A DNA stretch of 53,388 nucleotides, from NCBI GenBank assembly GCA_022385805.1, contig MU277787.1, forward strand, positions 5,316 through 58,703. The letters are read 5' to 3'. The notes beneath the pieces were generated by a model. The model saw nothing but the letters and a program-made list of their open reading frames with translations, was not told where the DNA came from and did not search any database. This document shows, piece after piece, positions 21,798 through 33,591 of this stretch. How positions within the stretch are numbered: position 1 is the stretch's first letter; the number at the start of each line of letters is the position of its first letter. A program made the translations under genes and the position numbers. Source of the DNA: Pilatotrama ljubarskyi. Taxonomy: Eukaryota > Basidiomycota > Agaricomycetes > Polyporales > Polyporaceae.

Positions 21798-23497
21798 TCA
21801 CATCGTCGCCAAGAGCGGCCGTGGCTCCGGCCCGTTGAACGCAGCAGCGGCCGGGCCCACTTCAGGATGCCCCGCGAACGGGGAGGGCTGTGGCGGCGAC
21901 TGCTGCTGCTGTGGTGGCTGCTGGGGCTCCTTCGGCAGCGTCTCGCTGCCGTTCGGGTGGTTGCTATCGCCATTCGTCTGGGGTTCCTCCGCCTGTCCGT
22001 CCTTGCTCTTCTTCGCCGGCCGTGAGCCCTCGTCGCCCTTGCCTCTTGAGCGCTTCTTGCCCTTTCCCGCGTCTGCCGACGCAGAGCCGTTCGTCGGCGG
22101 CGCGCCAGACGAATCGGGCTTGGCTGAGCCGTTGGGGGAAGTGGCGACCGGCGCGCCGATGAGCGGAGGGTAGCCCATGGGGGGTGCTCCGGGGTACGCG
22201 CCGTACGGGTGGGGGTAGATGGCAGGATAGGTTGGGTAGACGGGGTGAGGCATGGCAGGCGGCGCGCCGTTGGGGGCGCCCTCGGGGTGTTGTTGCCCTT
22301 CTGCGGGGGCGGGGACATATCCATACGGCGGATAGACGAACGGGAAGGGATAGCCCTGGGCCTCAGGGGGCATAGGATAGGCAGGGGGCGGGGGGACCTG
22401 TTGTTCGCCTTCACCTGTTGGCGAGAAGTCCGTTCAGTAATGGAAAGCATATGGTGATGGTGTGCCTGCAAATATTCACCAGCTGAAGGCTCGCCGGACG
22501 CGTTGCGATTCTTGCGCTTGTAAGGGCCGCGTTTGATCCCCTTCTTGCGCTCTTTGCGCACGCCGTCGACACATGTCTCCGCGAGGCCGTACTTCACGCA
22601 CCGCTCGCACGGGCGTGCCTCGTCGCAGCGTTTGCACGCGCTGGCGCAATTCGTGCACTGTCAAAAGTTGTCAATGTCCGGTGTCACGGCAGAGAGCGCA
22701 GGCGAATAGATCGGACAGAAAGGACAGGGCCAGATGACACACGGCCTTACCAGCCTATGTCTCGGCGTATACGCTTCACAGGTCCTAGATGGTCCTCGCA
22801 GCATGCGTGTTGAGAACACATCTCTCAGGAAGGAACGCGTGAGCAGCGCAAGGTGCAACTCCCATGACGTATGCACCCTAGAAGGCCGTAGAGTAATGGA
22901 GATGAGATCGTCCGTCCGCAACAAGCTGCGAACCTAGCGAGACGGAATTGCACATTCCAGGACCAACCGGTGTTTCGTACGGGATGAGCCAGCGCGAGAA
23001 AGACCGGTCGGGGATTGATCTCCAGAGTAGATCCCGGGGACACATGACGAGAGCAAGCTTACTCACCGCCATCTTCACTTGTTTGCGCTTAGGCTTGGGC
23101 GCGGGCTGCGGAGGAGGCATGCCTGCTGCGAAGGGATAACCTAGCGACGCTCTGTGAGCAGGTGAAGGCAGAGCGAGCGCGCGTGACGCGGAGAGTACGA
23201 GGACGTACCAGGTGCCGTGGGCATGGGATATGCATACACCATGCCAGGTGGTGGAGGGGGCACGGCCATGAAGAATGGCGCGACAGGCTGCGTAGGGGCA
23301 CCGTTGGGTGCATTCGGGTCATGATGAGAAGGGTCGGGGACAGGGTAGGCGTAGAAGGGCGGGTACGGCCCCGGCGGGGGCGGATAGTGGCCGTTGTAGG
23401 GTGGTGGCTGCGGATAATGCGGAACTGGCTGCGGTTGGGCACCTTCCTGAGGGGACGAGGAGGACGAGGACGCGGATTTCGCGGGCTCGGAAGACAT
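21798..23497 (-). CDS. Zn2Cys6 binuclear-cluster transcription factor
   Basis: Four exons (23209-23497, 23067-23140, 22480-22657, 21798-22414) give 385 residues. The N-terminal 120 residues are Pro/Tyr-rich (PQPPPYNGHYPPPPGPYPPF). Exon 3 opens directly on the zinc cluster CTNCASACKRCDEARPCERC, then VKYGLAETC. The six cysteines fit C-x2-C-x6-C-x5-C-x2-C-x8-C exactly. A basic linker (RKERKKGIKRGPYKRKNR) follows. The C-terminal part is again Pro/Tyr-rich with a Gln run and a possible nuclear signal (GKGKKRSRGKGDEG). No middle homology domain is present. Such proteins bind paired CGG-type sites through the cluster; targets cannot be read from the sequence. The cluster in the middle of low-complexity flanks differs from classical Gal4-type factors. 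The 409-nt intron before exon 3 is far longer than others in the window. Confidence 0.88.
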
Positions 23498-26300
23498 ATT
23501 ATGTGTTCGATCTGGTTCGATGACTGCGAACAGGAGTCGTCGGGCGACGTCGAGTGCTACGTGGTGGTCGTGGGACCTGTCGAGCAGGACGGCGATCAGC
23601 CATGTTCAGCAACAAAATACGGGTCGACGACGTCGAGAACGACGAGAGGACACGGTGAGGGCGGCAGAGGAGAGGCGGAGGAGCCGGCGAGCAGGGCAGG
23701 CTACTCACTCCGACTCAATTCGCCCTTTCCGAATCGTCGCCGCCAGAACTGCCCGCCGCCTCTCCTCTGTGCGCAGCTGCCCACTACTTCTCGCTCGGTT
23801 TCAGAGTCAGACCCGTGCCCCGCCTCGCCCGCGCGCGCACCTCTGCGATGTCGACAGGAGACCGACTTACTGATCAAATCGCCCAGCGTCGCGGCGGAGG
23901 GGTGGTTTGATGTTAGGGGAGTTCGAAGAGAGCCCACGTGGGAAACGTCCTCTCAATTGCGGCCAACTGCACCTCAGCGCCCGGGCGCTTAGTCAACTGC
24001 CGCCTCCTGCTCCGAGTCCGAGTGAGTCCGCGTCGACAGGCTGCTGGCTCCAGCGCGCGCAGCCTCGCAGCATCGGGCGGACGTCCAAGCTCGGGCTTTC
24101 GCAGTCACAGGAGAGCGTGAGGTACAGTACAGAGTGCCCAGGTTCTCGCGCTCAGTGCCACAGCTGACACTCCTCATCTTTACAGGCCGCGGCCAACCCC
24201 ACCAGGGCGGGAACAGAACACTTGAGTGCTAGGCACCCTCTCTATTCCCGGCTCTGGCGCGGGGTCTTGTGCTCCACGCGAGCCTCTGGTGCAAATTGCT
24301 GGTCCGTATGGTTGGACTGTCCCACGCACTGTCGACGCGGATCTTCAAGAATGTCCGCACGGGGACATCTCGCCTTCCACAAGCGTCGGCGTCGACGCTC
24401 TCGCGGCTACGCTGGTCTTCACACCGACGCTACGTGTCGTGCTTCGCTCCCAGAAGACGTACATCTGACGATCTCGTTGTCCTCTGTGGATATCTCCATC
24501 TGGGCTAGTGAACTCTACGCAAGATCTTGTTTTCGATCTTGACTCTCACTCGCTCGCCTCTGTGCACGCACTCTGTCGCGGTGGTCGGGTGCACTCTCAT
24601 GGGCGACTATGGAACGCTTTGGAAGACGTTCGCGCTGTTCGTGCTTCCTAGGTTCCTCCGCTCGCGGATCGGCCAATTACCTAACTGTTGCCGCCGCCGT
24701 TCCTTTGTCCATTGCCAACCGAACGCCGCTACTTGGCCTGGACTCGCCCAGCTATCTCTGAGCCACCCATAGACCTTTGGCAGGGTCGACCTCGCTGCAG
24801 CTTCGTCGCTCGTATATCACTGACCATCTGCTGTCTCTGAGCGCGCCTTGAGAAGTCCTGAACCCTCCTGGACCATTCCCGTCGGCCTCCGGGGAACGGC
24901 CAAGTGCCCGGAGCCTAATTATTGGGACGAATGCAGCCGTCCCGAAGCGCACCACAGCTTCCCCCGATGAATGTTCTGTTTATATCCCCCGCTTGCTACA
25001 TCCTATGCACGTCAACAACCCCCTGCTTGCTCGCAAGGGGACGCGGCGAGGCCTTGAGGCCTTGACCCGGATGCGGGGCAGGCGTTTCACGGTAGTGCAA
25101 CCGGAAGACGTCTTCCTTATGAAGAAGTCATAACCTTATTGGGGTTCTTGGTATGTCTCTTCATCAATAATTGAGCTAGGTCTTCGATCACAAACAGGAA
25201 CCTTTTCAAGAGTGCGCACGGCAATATAGGGATGGTGCTCGACAGCCCGACCGACCATGTTGCTGACTGTGACGTTAGATCTATCCGCCGCGGATAGAAA
25301 AGGCTCGCCCCGAACTCAGGAGAACCAGGCCCGGAATGAGGATGTCAAACTCTCGAAGTGGCTTCCTTTCCTTCAAACGTCGCTCTCTGCGGTCCTTGTG
25401 CCGATGGTCCGCTGAGCGGCCCTCAGCCGCAGTAGACACGCGCCGCTCGTGGGGCCATGCCTCTGCTTGTCCGGACGGGGGCTACAACCGTCGCATGCCC
25501 GCTAGCTCACTGCACCTGTGGCCGTATTTGCGGTGATACATCCCTCAATAGCTCCTCTTCGACGAGGTACGCAAGCCACCTTGCTGAGAAAACATCAGTT
25601 TACGGGGCTCCAGGAAGACGTGGCGATTTGCAAGAATGGCGACAGGCAGCATGAATTCTATGGACGGCAAGTGATACGCCATGGAAGATCAAACACACTA
25701 TGTGGAAGGCGGTGAATGCGTACAGGCATTTCACCGCCCTCCGGTGTTGGTCCGGTGTTGGTTGAGGGGAGCGACGTTTGACGTGCGCACGTTTGTAGGG
25801 CATAGTGCCTGTCCCCAGATGTGTGAGTCGTTGACCATCTGCTATCGGTGCATGTTGTCCCGCGATGCGTATACCACTTGCTGGATGAGCCAGACTGAAG
25901 CCAAGAAGGGAATGAAGTAGCCACAGGCGTCCTTGGCAAAATTGCAGTGAATGCTTTTGTACTTGGCGGGTCAATCCGCAGTAGGCTTGCGAGCTGTTCA
26001 TTGAATCACATTAGCCCGTTCGTCCGAAAGGCTCTCGCCTATCTCTATGTCATCCGTGATGCTGCAGCTCGCCCTCCTCAAGTGCTGGAAGTGCGCTCGT
26101 TGGTTGCGTTTGAATATTCGATTGCAATGCGGAGTACGATATCGCGATAGCTGCGGGGGCAGCAACAGCGGGGTGAGGGCGGAAGGCGCCGGGTCCGAGG
26201 GAAGATCTAGATCTGGGATGTACCTTGCGAGATTAGATAGCCCTCGTCCGGCTCGCGCCACAAACTCCCAAAGTATGACACAAGTCGGCCCAGACGCACG
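23498..26300. other. 2.8-kb region upstream of divergent transcription-factor and transporter genes
   Basis: This is the longest gene-free stretch apart from the transposon. Frames up to 276 codons exist but are GC-driven shadows without motifs or coherent introns. A short hydrophobic reading on the minus strand near 25,860-25,950 could be a gene remnant, but no start, stop or splice set supports it. It probably holds the promoters of both flanking genes. Confidence 0.4.
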
Positions 26301-26371
26301 CCCCTCCACTCTCTTCCCTTTCCTCTCGCGTCCATCGCCTCTCTATCCTCTCCTCCCACTTCATTCATCCC
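26301..26371 (+). promoter_or_regulatory. Pyrimidine-rich core promoter tract of the transporter gene
   Basis: An almost uninterrupted C/T run of about 70 bp ends some 40 bp before the start codon at 26410. CT-rich tracts just before the transcription start are common in fungal genes. No TATA box is evident. Confidence 0.4.
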
Positions 26372-26409
26372 TAGGCGATCCTCAGTCTTTCTTATCCTGA
26401 TTGCTGCTG

Positions 26410-28558
26410 ATGCCTGGGACCCCCATTGGCCCGCTTCTCAAGACCACATTCGAAGTGCGTTCGCCCGGAGCGTCCTGTTCTGCTAGTGCCATGGAGCTGA
26501 CCAAGACTCCACCCAGTCGATTCTTGAGGTCTTCCTCATATGTGCGGCGGGATACTTCCTTGCTCGGAAAGGCATCCTTGATCGGACCACGCAGAAGGTA
26601 TGCGTTTTGCCCTGCTTCTTGGCTGTTCTTCGGTGGAGAGGGTCGACGTGCAGGTTGGCCGCTGGGCGGACGACGAGGAGACGTGGGTGATCTCTGCTCT
26701 TGTGCTCTGTAGCCTTGGCGGAGATCGGCCTTGCTGCGTCGTCGTCTGTCTCACACCTGCGCCTACTAGCAGTCTTGGCTACTCATCCGCCACCGCCACC
26801 GCTGTTGAAATCGCTCAGCATTGTTTCGTCTGCAGAAACTTAATCGTCTGAACGTCTCAATATTCACGCCCTCTCTGCTCTTCTCCAAAGTAGCCTTCTT
26901 TCTATCCCCAGGTATGTCTCCCTGTCGTCACCGCCGTCGCCCTGAATGTGACTAACCGGTTTGCAGCCAAACTACGAGAGCTATGGGTTATACCGATTGT
27001 CTTCGTCGTGACGACCATAGTGTCCATGGTTGTGGCGTATGTTCTCAGTGTCGTGCTGAGGTTGAAGAAGTCACAAAGGTACGGCTCCTCGCCCGGCACC
27101 TGCATCTCTGAAGATGAACCGTCTGATGATCTTTATGAAGAGCATTCGCAATCGCGGCCTCCATGTTCATGAACTCGAATTCGCTTCCTATAGCGTTGAT
27201 GCAGAGTCTCGTCATCACTGTACCCGGCTTAAAGTGGGGAGACGATGACAACAATGACGCTATGGTGGGTCGCGCGCTAACATACCTCGTGCTGTACTCG
27301 ACGTTGGGCATGGTGGTACGTGTCTTACGACGTCTGCACACCCTCCTTTGCTTATCGCTCCTTCAGGTTCGCTGGAGCTACGGTGTACGCCTGCTGTCGC
27401 AAGCGGATCCCGAACCTGTGCAGACGGAAGCCGAGGATGCAGGCGAGGCGAGCCCCCTAATCAGCCCAGAAGAGGTCTCTTTCCCTCCTTCGTCCGAGGA
27501 AGAGCGCATCCTGCATCACGAAACCGCGTCACCATTTGTGGCGTCTGATGAACCAGACGGAAACCCGAAGGTCACTGTCGAAGAAGTCGACGGCAGGAAG
27601 TTCTTCTACTCTTTTCCGAACACGCCCGCCTCTCGCCGGTCTGATCTCCCCGGAACCTCGGCGTCAGGCAGTGCGACGGAGTACGAGGACAACGACGTCG
27701 ACGACTCCCTTCAGCTCCCTCCCGCACGCCGCGCGACGACCGAGCCTACCTCATCCCGCTGGCAATCCCGCATACGACGCTTCAAACACAAAGCGAAGAA
27801 GTTCTGGCGCGCGTTTCGCAAGTTTATGACCGTCCCGCTATGGGCGGCCCTCGCCTCGCTCCTCGTCGCGTGCATCCAGCCGCTGCAGCACGCGCTCGAC
27901 GAGCACCTCCCGCCCGTCAAGGGCGCGATCGCGAGCGCGGGCAACTGCTCCATCCCCATCACGCTCGTCGTGCTCGGCGCGTACTTCTACACTCCCCCAG
28001 ATTTGGACCACGGCAAGGGCCGCTCGGCGTTGCCGGAGCATAGCAGCAGTACCAGCCAGAACCAGCCGCCGCGGAACGAGTCGCACGCATCGCTGCTGGA
28101 GAACGTGAGGGAGATGTTCTCGAAGAAGCGCCGGGCGGGGAGCGGAGCGGCGCTGGGCACGTCGGCGAAGAAGCAGACGCGTCCGGGCGAGACGAAGACG
28201 GTTATCGTGGCAATCTTGTCGAGGATGATCATCACGCCTCTCCTGTTGCTGCCGCTCATGGTGCTCTCAACGAAGTTCGACCTCCAGGAGGTCTTTGACG
28301 AGTGGGTATACTCCCCTCTGTGTCACCGGAGTGAGTTTGCTGACATGTTACGATGCTCACAGCCCGGTGTTCGTGGTGTCGAATGTGCTGCTCATCGCGT
28401 CGCCCCCCGCGCTGACGCTCGCACAAATCACGCAGGCCGCGTCCGGGGACGCGTTCGAGCGACTCATCAGCAAGACCATCTTCTGGTCCTACTGCGTCGT
28501 CACCCCGCCGTCGACGATCATCTTCGTCGTCATCGGTCTCATTCTCTCCAAGCTCTGA
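26410..28558 (+). CDS. Auxin-efflux-carrier-like (PIN-like) membrane transporter
   Basis: Seven exons (26410-26454, 26517-26597, 26836-26911, 26967-27078, 27141-27315, 27367-28301, 28363-28558) give 539 residues. Helices of the N-terminal half are visible: ILEVFLICAAGYFLARKGI, LNVSIFTPSLLFSKVAFFLS, LWVIPIVFVVTTIVSMVVAY and the conserved MFMNSNSLPIALMQSLVIT. A large charged loop of about 150 residues (SPLISPEEVSFPPSSEEE) separates these from the C-terminal half: VPLWAALASLLVACIQPL, NCSIPITLVVLGAYFY, SRMIITPLLLLPLM and PPALTLAQITQAASGD. The order is typical of the fungal AEC family, related to yeast Ecm3, probably in the ER or plasma membrane. The substrate is unknown. The intron 27316-27366 is 51 nt and in frame, so an unspliced reading is also open. 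The 3' end is duplicated at 32769-33179. Confidence 0.9.
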
Positions 28559-28787
28559 TACCGCACACGCGGCCCTTCTTGCCATTTCTTACGGACTCCA
28601 CTGCACAGTATGCGTGGTCACCACCGTCACGTTGGATGATTGGGTTTCTCTATGTTTCCTCTTTCTTTGATGAACGTCACGATGGCTAGATATCTGCAAT
28701 ACGCTACTGTACAGATCACAGCATATAGTGTACGCATATGTTCTCGCAGTCTCCTCAGCAATCTAGCTCGGATGGTTCCCCTGATGG
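28384..28787. repeat. Source copy of a 0.4-kb direct duplication
   Basis: From inside the last exon of the transporter through its 3' flank, this sequence recurs at 32769-33179 in the same orientation. I count about fifteen mismatches or small indels in 400 bp. Confidence 0.92.
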
Positions 28788-29431
28788 AAAGAGGGAGGGC
28801 ACGCCAATCGCCCGCTCGCTTTGTTAGCGAAGCAATGCGCATGTCACGTGTTGTTTCTACGTGCGCGTTGTCCTACCATCCGCTAGGCACATCCTCTGGC
28901 ACTCCTTACAGCCGGGGCGCATCTGAGATCCCATCAGCGGAAGACAGTCGTATTCTGAGAAGCTCAGCGCCAGGTGGTATTCAGATGAGCACGCCGAATC
29001 TCGATGTGTATGACGACGTGCTCGTACGGTTACCTGGATTACCCCCGCGAGATGATGAATGATAAATTCTAGTCGGACAGGACGGCGCTTATCGTGCGAC
29101 TTGGGCGTTCAATATGCCTGCCCGATATGGTAATTTCTAGGCGCTCGCGCGCTATGCCAACGAGTTGTTGGTCTTCCAGATGACTTACTCTTCAGTGCAA
29201 GTAAGCCGCATCAAGGGCGTCGTCGCTCACTTTCCGCTTACCCAACGTTTCAACGCCTGCAGCCTCGCAGTAATCGCGTGCCAGAACGAAGCTTTTGTAG
29301 TGCACACGTGAACCAGGAGGGTGAGTCTCGGTTTTTCGCACGTATTGGGCCTATCTGATCAAGTATCGTCTCTCTCTCTCCGCCTCTCTTCTGACCCTCT
29401 ATCGGTTGTATCGACCACTCTTTCGACCGTC
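28788..29431. other. Upstream region of the kinase gene
   Basis: No gene was recognised. A CT-rich run (about 29365-29430) directly before the kinase start may mark its core promoter. Confidence 0.4.
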
Positions 29432-32400
29432 ATGTCCCAACAGACATCTGCGTCCGAGCGATACTCAGAGGTGGGGCGCCAAGCACACTTCCCATCGACG
29501 ACCGCGGCTCATCCAGAGTACGCCGTTGGATGTCTATCACTCGGGCAGGCTGCAACTAATTGTCCTTATAGTCCTGACGCAACCGTGAACCGGTCGCACA
29601 CTCCTCCCGGACAGACGGGACAAGCATCAGTCATGTACGTCTTACCCTGCTGGGTTCTCCGAGTGTCGCTTGTTCTCTGACTCCAGTGCCACTTCCTAGC
29701 GCACCTCTAGAAGGCGATACCCCTCGGCAGGACCGTACCGGATCTCGACACGACCTCCCTAGATTCGCTGCTATCCGGCAACGATTGGCATACAGTATGA
29801 TGCCCGAAGTATTGGAGGGTCCAGCAGCTGGCTGGCTGCAGTGTTACACTTCGAACTGCATCGGCGAGGAGCAGGTGGATCAAATCATATCATCTCTCAA
29901 GAACGAGGGACTTGTATTGGATCACAAAGGTACTCTTCGATGGAGGGATTTCCCGGGTAAGCCATCCGTCCTGGGCCATTCGCATAAAGCGTTTCAGCAG
30001 TCGACGGGCAAGGAGGATGGGTCTCCGACAACCGGCACCGCTAGTAGTGGCACGACGGCCACGACGCATGCGGTAGCTCAGGAGCCCGCTGGACGAAACA
30101 AGACCGAACGCGCCGTATTCCGGTCTCTCGGCACAATCATCAACACTATCGTGGAAGCTCCTCCTCCCAACCTCTCGCCCTCTTGCAGATACGAGGAAGA
30201 ACCTTACGCCACAGACTCGGAGATATCTGGATCTCAGCACCGCCTTGACGGCGTCCTGCGGCTCATCAAGTCCACATCGCCCCCTTCTCCAAAACGCTCG
30301 AGAATGTCAACGTCGGATGTGGCCGTGGGCTTCGAATTCAAGTGCAAGGATGAGCCTGAACTTATCATTGATGTGAGTTTCTCTCATAGGCACCTTTTCG
30401 AGGCATTCACTAAGGAAGTCATGCTCAGAACCGTTGGAAGGCGCTCTATTTTGCTTACCACGCTCTGCACTCGGACTGTCAGCGCAAACATACCTACAGC
30501 GTGCGCAGGTTCATACATTGTGTACCGCGCAAAATGCTAACACGAATCGTCACAGATCACCATCGAAGACAACCACGTGTCTTTGTGGTACTTCTCTCGT
30601 TCTCACTCAGCCAAGTCACAAGAGTTCGATTTGCTGGTACGCTTCGTATACGATTTCAATTTCCCGATAACTGTCTCTTTGTGCTGATTGGGTATGGCAG
30701 GACGTCCGTGCTGTTGTGCGCGCACTTTCGGCCCTAATCTTCTCCACTGTCGAGGATCTCGGGTACGATGCCAACATCAGACGGATTTCCGAATGGGACG
30801 AGGACTCCAAAGAAGACCAATTACGCTATGTATACCGCCTCGATGATCGCTTCTTCAAGACCCTGAAATGTCGTGACGAGTACGACGACCTGTACATCAT
30901 CGGTAGAGCCACCCGAGTGTGGGAGGTCATTGAGGTTACCAGCTTCGACAACATTGCCCCCCTCCCTAAAGCGCAACGCATGATATTGAGGGACGTCTGG
31001 CTCGGACATGACGAAGACACGGAGCGCGAGATTCAGGAGAAGATCTTCGCGCGTTGCGACGAACTCGGGAGGAATTTCCCTCCCGATAACGATCCACGGC
31101 TACACGGTGTCGACGACACGACTAGATCTCTCCTGCGCGAGCGCCTGAAGGATGGGTCCTACAAGGAACTCTTCCTCACGATAGAGGTGGACTGCCGAGG
31201 GGAGATGTCAAAGCCTCGAGCCGAAGGATTTACTCCCGCACCTCGCATCTACGACATGCCGGTGTATCTCAATCAGGAAGCGAAGAAGCGTGGTTCCGAC
31301 CCGCACCGAGGGTCGACGTCCCGTGCTAACTCGATCCCTGATGCCGCATTCCGCTCCCAGGCGCCACCCAGCGTCCCCCGCCAATACAAACCGAGGCAGC
31401 GTAACTTCGTGGTGTATCGAGAAGTGTGCTCTGCCTTGCACGAGCTTAACGACTTGCACGACGTTGTGCAAGCTCTGTTGGACGCATTGCTCGGTAGAGT
31501 GCCATCTCGTTGCTTCCTGGCTCATGCCGCTGACATGTGCATGCTCCAGCACTCCAGATCTTGTTTCTCGTGTCCTGGATTCACCGTGATGTGAGCTCGG
31601 GCAACATCCTTTCTTTTGCGGGTCGCGGCAAGTTGAGCGATCTCGAATATGCGAAGGAGTTCGACTTATCGTTAGGAGGACGCTCGTCCGATCCTAAAAC
31701 GGTACGTTCAACATAAGTTCATGTAATCATGTGGACTCATACTGTATAGGGGACACTTATATTCATGGCTGTCGAACTACATTCTAAGGTCGCGATTTAC
31801 CAAGAGACGCAGCTCCCTATGTGTATCCAGGACTGGCCCATGACCGAAAGCAGCCAGATGCCCGCCATCCGTCACAATTTCCAACATGATGTGGAATCCA
31901 TCTTCTGGATCCTGACATGGATCGTTTTCACCCATATTCCTCGACAGGACTGCACGCACATCACGGCCAACTTGTTCCATAGCAGAAGTCCTGAGTTCGC
32001 GACCAGCCGTCAAAACTTCCTCCTACACTGGGGCGCTTGTCACAAGTCGCTCGAATCCCTCCGATCAGACTTGCCTCCTATGCTGACTAGCGGCTTGCTC
32101 ACCATGCGTGCCATCCTCCACAACCATTATCTTTGGCGCAAGCTGTCGATTGATGACCTATCGTCTTACTCTCCCATCTACGGCTTGTTTCGCAAAGTAC
32201 TTGACGTCATCGCCACCTCCGTCCCGCGGGGTACTGTCCCACTCCTACGGCCCCCGCCCCCCGTGGTAGGCACGAGATCTGGCTATGCCCCTCGCACGGA
32301 GACCTTGGTTGAGAAGCAAGAATCCCCCGAGGACACCATGCTGGCTCCACACAAGGCCGTCTCTCTGAAGCACGCACGAGGAGCCTCGGACGCGGACAAA

Positions 32401-32445
32401 GTCGGCGAGGAGTCCCGAGCGGCCAAGCGTCCTGCGCGTGAATGA
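29432..32445 (+). CDS. FunK1-family fungal protein kinase
   Basis: Seven exons (29432-29634, 29700-30372, 30429-30500, 30556-30636, 30701-31493, 31550-31701, 31750-32445) give 889 residues in phase. The N-terminal third is Ser/Thr/Pro-rich. FunK1 features follow: DNRWKALYFAYHALHSDC, ITIEDNHVSLWYFSRSHSA, the extended middle lobe with YIIGRATRVWEVIEV, then FVVYREVCSALHELNDLHDV. The catalytic core lies in exon 6: SWIHRDVSSGNILSF (HRD loop with catalytic Asp and following Asn near residues 619-627) and GKLSDLEYAKEFD, where DLE replaces the usual DFG. The substrate lobe has GTLIFMAVELH and FQHDVESIFWILTWIVF. A basic KRPARE tail ends it. FunK1 kinases are expanded in multicellular mushrooms; substrates are unknown. 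All catalytic residues seen are intact. Confidence 0.9.
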
Positions 32446-32768
32446 AGTGAGTCCGTTCTACGTAGTTCTATCTCGCGCTGCCAGATCCTGATGCGATGTG
32501 CAGCGCTGCAGGACGCTTGCACGTCATGGACTGTATGTGCAGTGGTGGGTAACGCGTACGACGTCCCGCGCCCACCCCGCGTTGGACGAGGATTCTGTCT
32601 GGAATGAACTATACCACCGCTCAATATATCAACGATTGGTTTGTCATGGATGTGCGAGGACGAAGGTAGATAGAAGGCGGTGAGGATCGGGGAATGATTT
32701 GATCTCCAACAAAGCGACGCCGTCGCTGCTCGCTGCAACGACCAGCTTGGCAGGCTCGCACATTCGAC

Positions 32769-33179
32769 TGTGCTGCTCATCGCGTCGCCCCCCGCACTGA
32801 CGCTCGCACAAATCACGCAGGCCGCGTCCGGGGACGCGTTCGAGCGACTCATCAGCAAGACCATCTTCTGGTCCTACTGCGTCGTCACCCCGCCGTTGAC
32901 GATCATCTTCGTCGTCATCGGTCTCATTTTCTCTCCAAGCTCTGATACTGCACACGCGGCCCTTCTTGCCATTTCTTACGGACTCCACTGCACAGTATGC
33001 GTGGTCACCACCGTCACGTTGGATGATTGGGTTTCTCTATGTTTCCTCTTTCTTTGATGAACGTCACGATGGCGAGATATCTGTAATACGCTACTGTGCA
33101 GACCACAGCATATAGTGTACGCATACTGTACGTTCTCGCAGTCGCTTCAGCAATCTAGCTCGCATGATTCCCCTGATGG
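32769..33179 (+). pseudogene. Duplicated 3' fragment of the PIN-like transporter gene
   Basis: About 410 bp match the last exon and 3' flank of the transporter gene (28384-28787). The fragment lacks the start, all upstream exons and its own splice acceptor. It carries a 2-nt insertion just before the old stop codon (ATTTTCTCTCC for ATTCTCTCC), so it cannot encode the normal C-terminus. It lies 324 bp after the stop of the kinase gene, so the kinase gene is flanked by direct repeats. It is not expected to be functional. Confidence 0.9.
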
Positions 33180-33591
33180 GCTCGACAAGCCTTCTTCCTG
33201 TCGACTTCAATCACGCACATTTCAGTACATACTCGAGTAGTAAGTACACAGTGGCACACGTGCTAGGTGATCACACTCGGGAGTTGGGACAGGAGAATGC
33301 ACGGCTGCCCGGAGCTGGGCCTCCTACATGTTTTCTCTCATATGGCCTTGCTACTGCTTGACACATCAGAACACTTAGCTAGGGACTGGAGTCGAGCGAA
33401 AAGTCGACCTCTGGTCACTGCCGGGATTCGGGAAGTGGTGGGCGGAGTCGCGCGTGCCGGAAGTTGCCGGGCGGGGTTTCAAGCTCCTTCATAGCCCACG
33501 GTGGCAGCGGATTCCTTCGTCAAGTCTGCGACACGTTACGGTGCTCGTTTTCGTCTTGCTGGACTTGCACTTCTAGCTAGTTGTCTTGATC
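33180..33591. other. Upstream region of the RRM gene
   Basis: No gene was recognised. It should hold the promoter of the gene at 33592; no TATA box was seen. Confidence 0.35.

Noticed and set aside
21198..22025. A 275-codon frame antisense to the zinc-cluster gene
   Set aside because: Arg/Thr-rich GC-driven shadow with no motif; it overlaps the well-supported last exon on the other strand.
25600..26001. Minus-strand reading with a hydrophobic segment (KDACGYFIPFLASVWLIQQV), perhaps a small membrane protein
   Set aside because: No start, stop or consistent exon set around it; it could be a remnant of a membrane-protein gene but cannot be supported.
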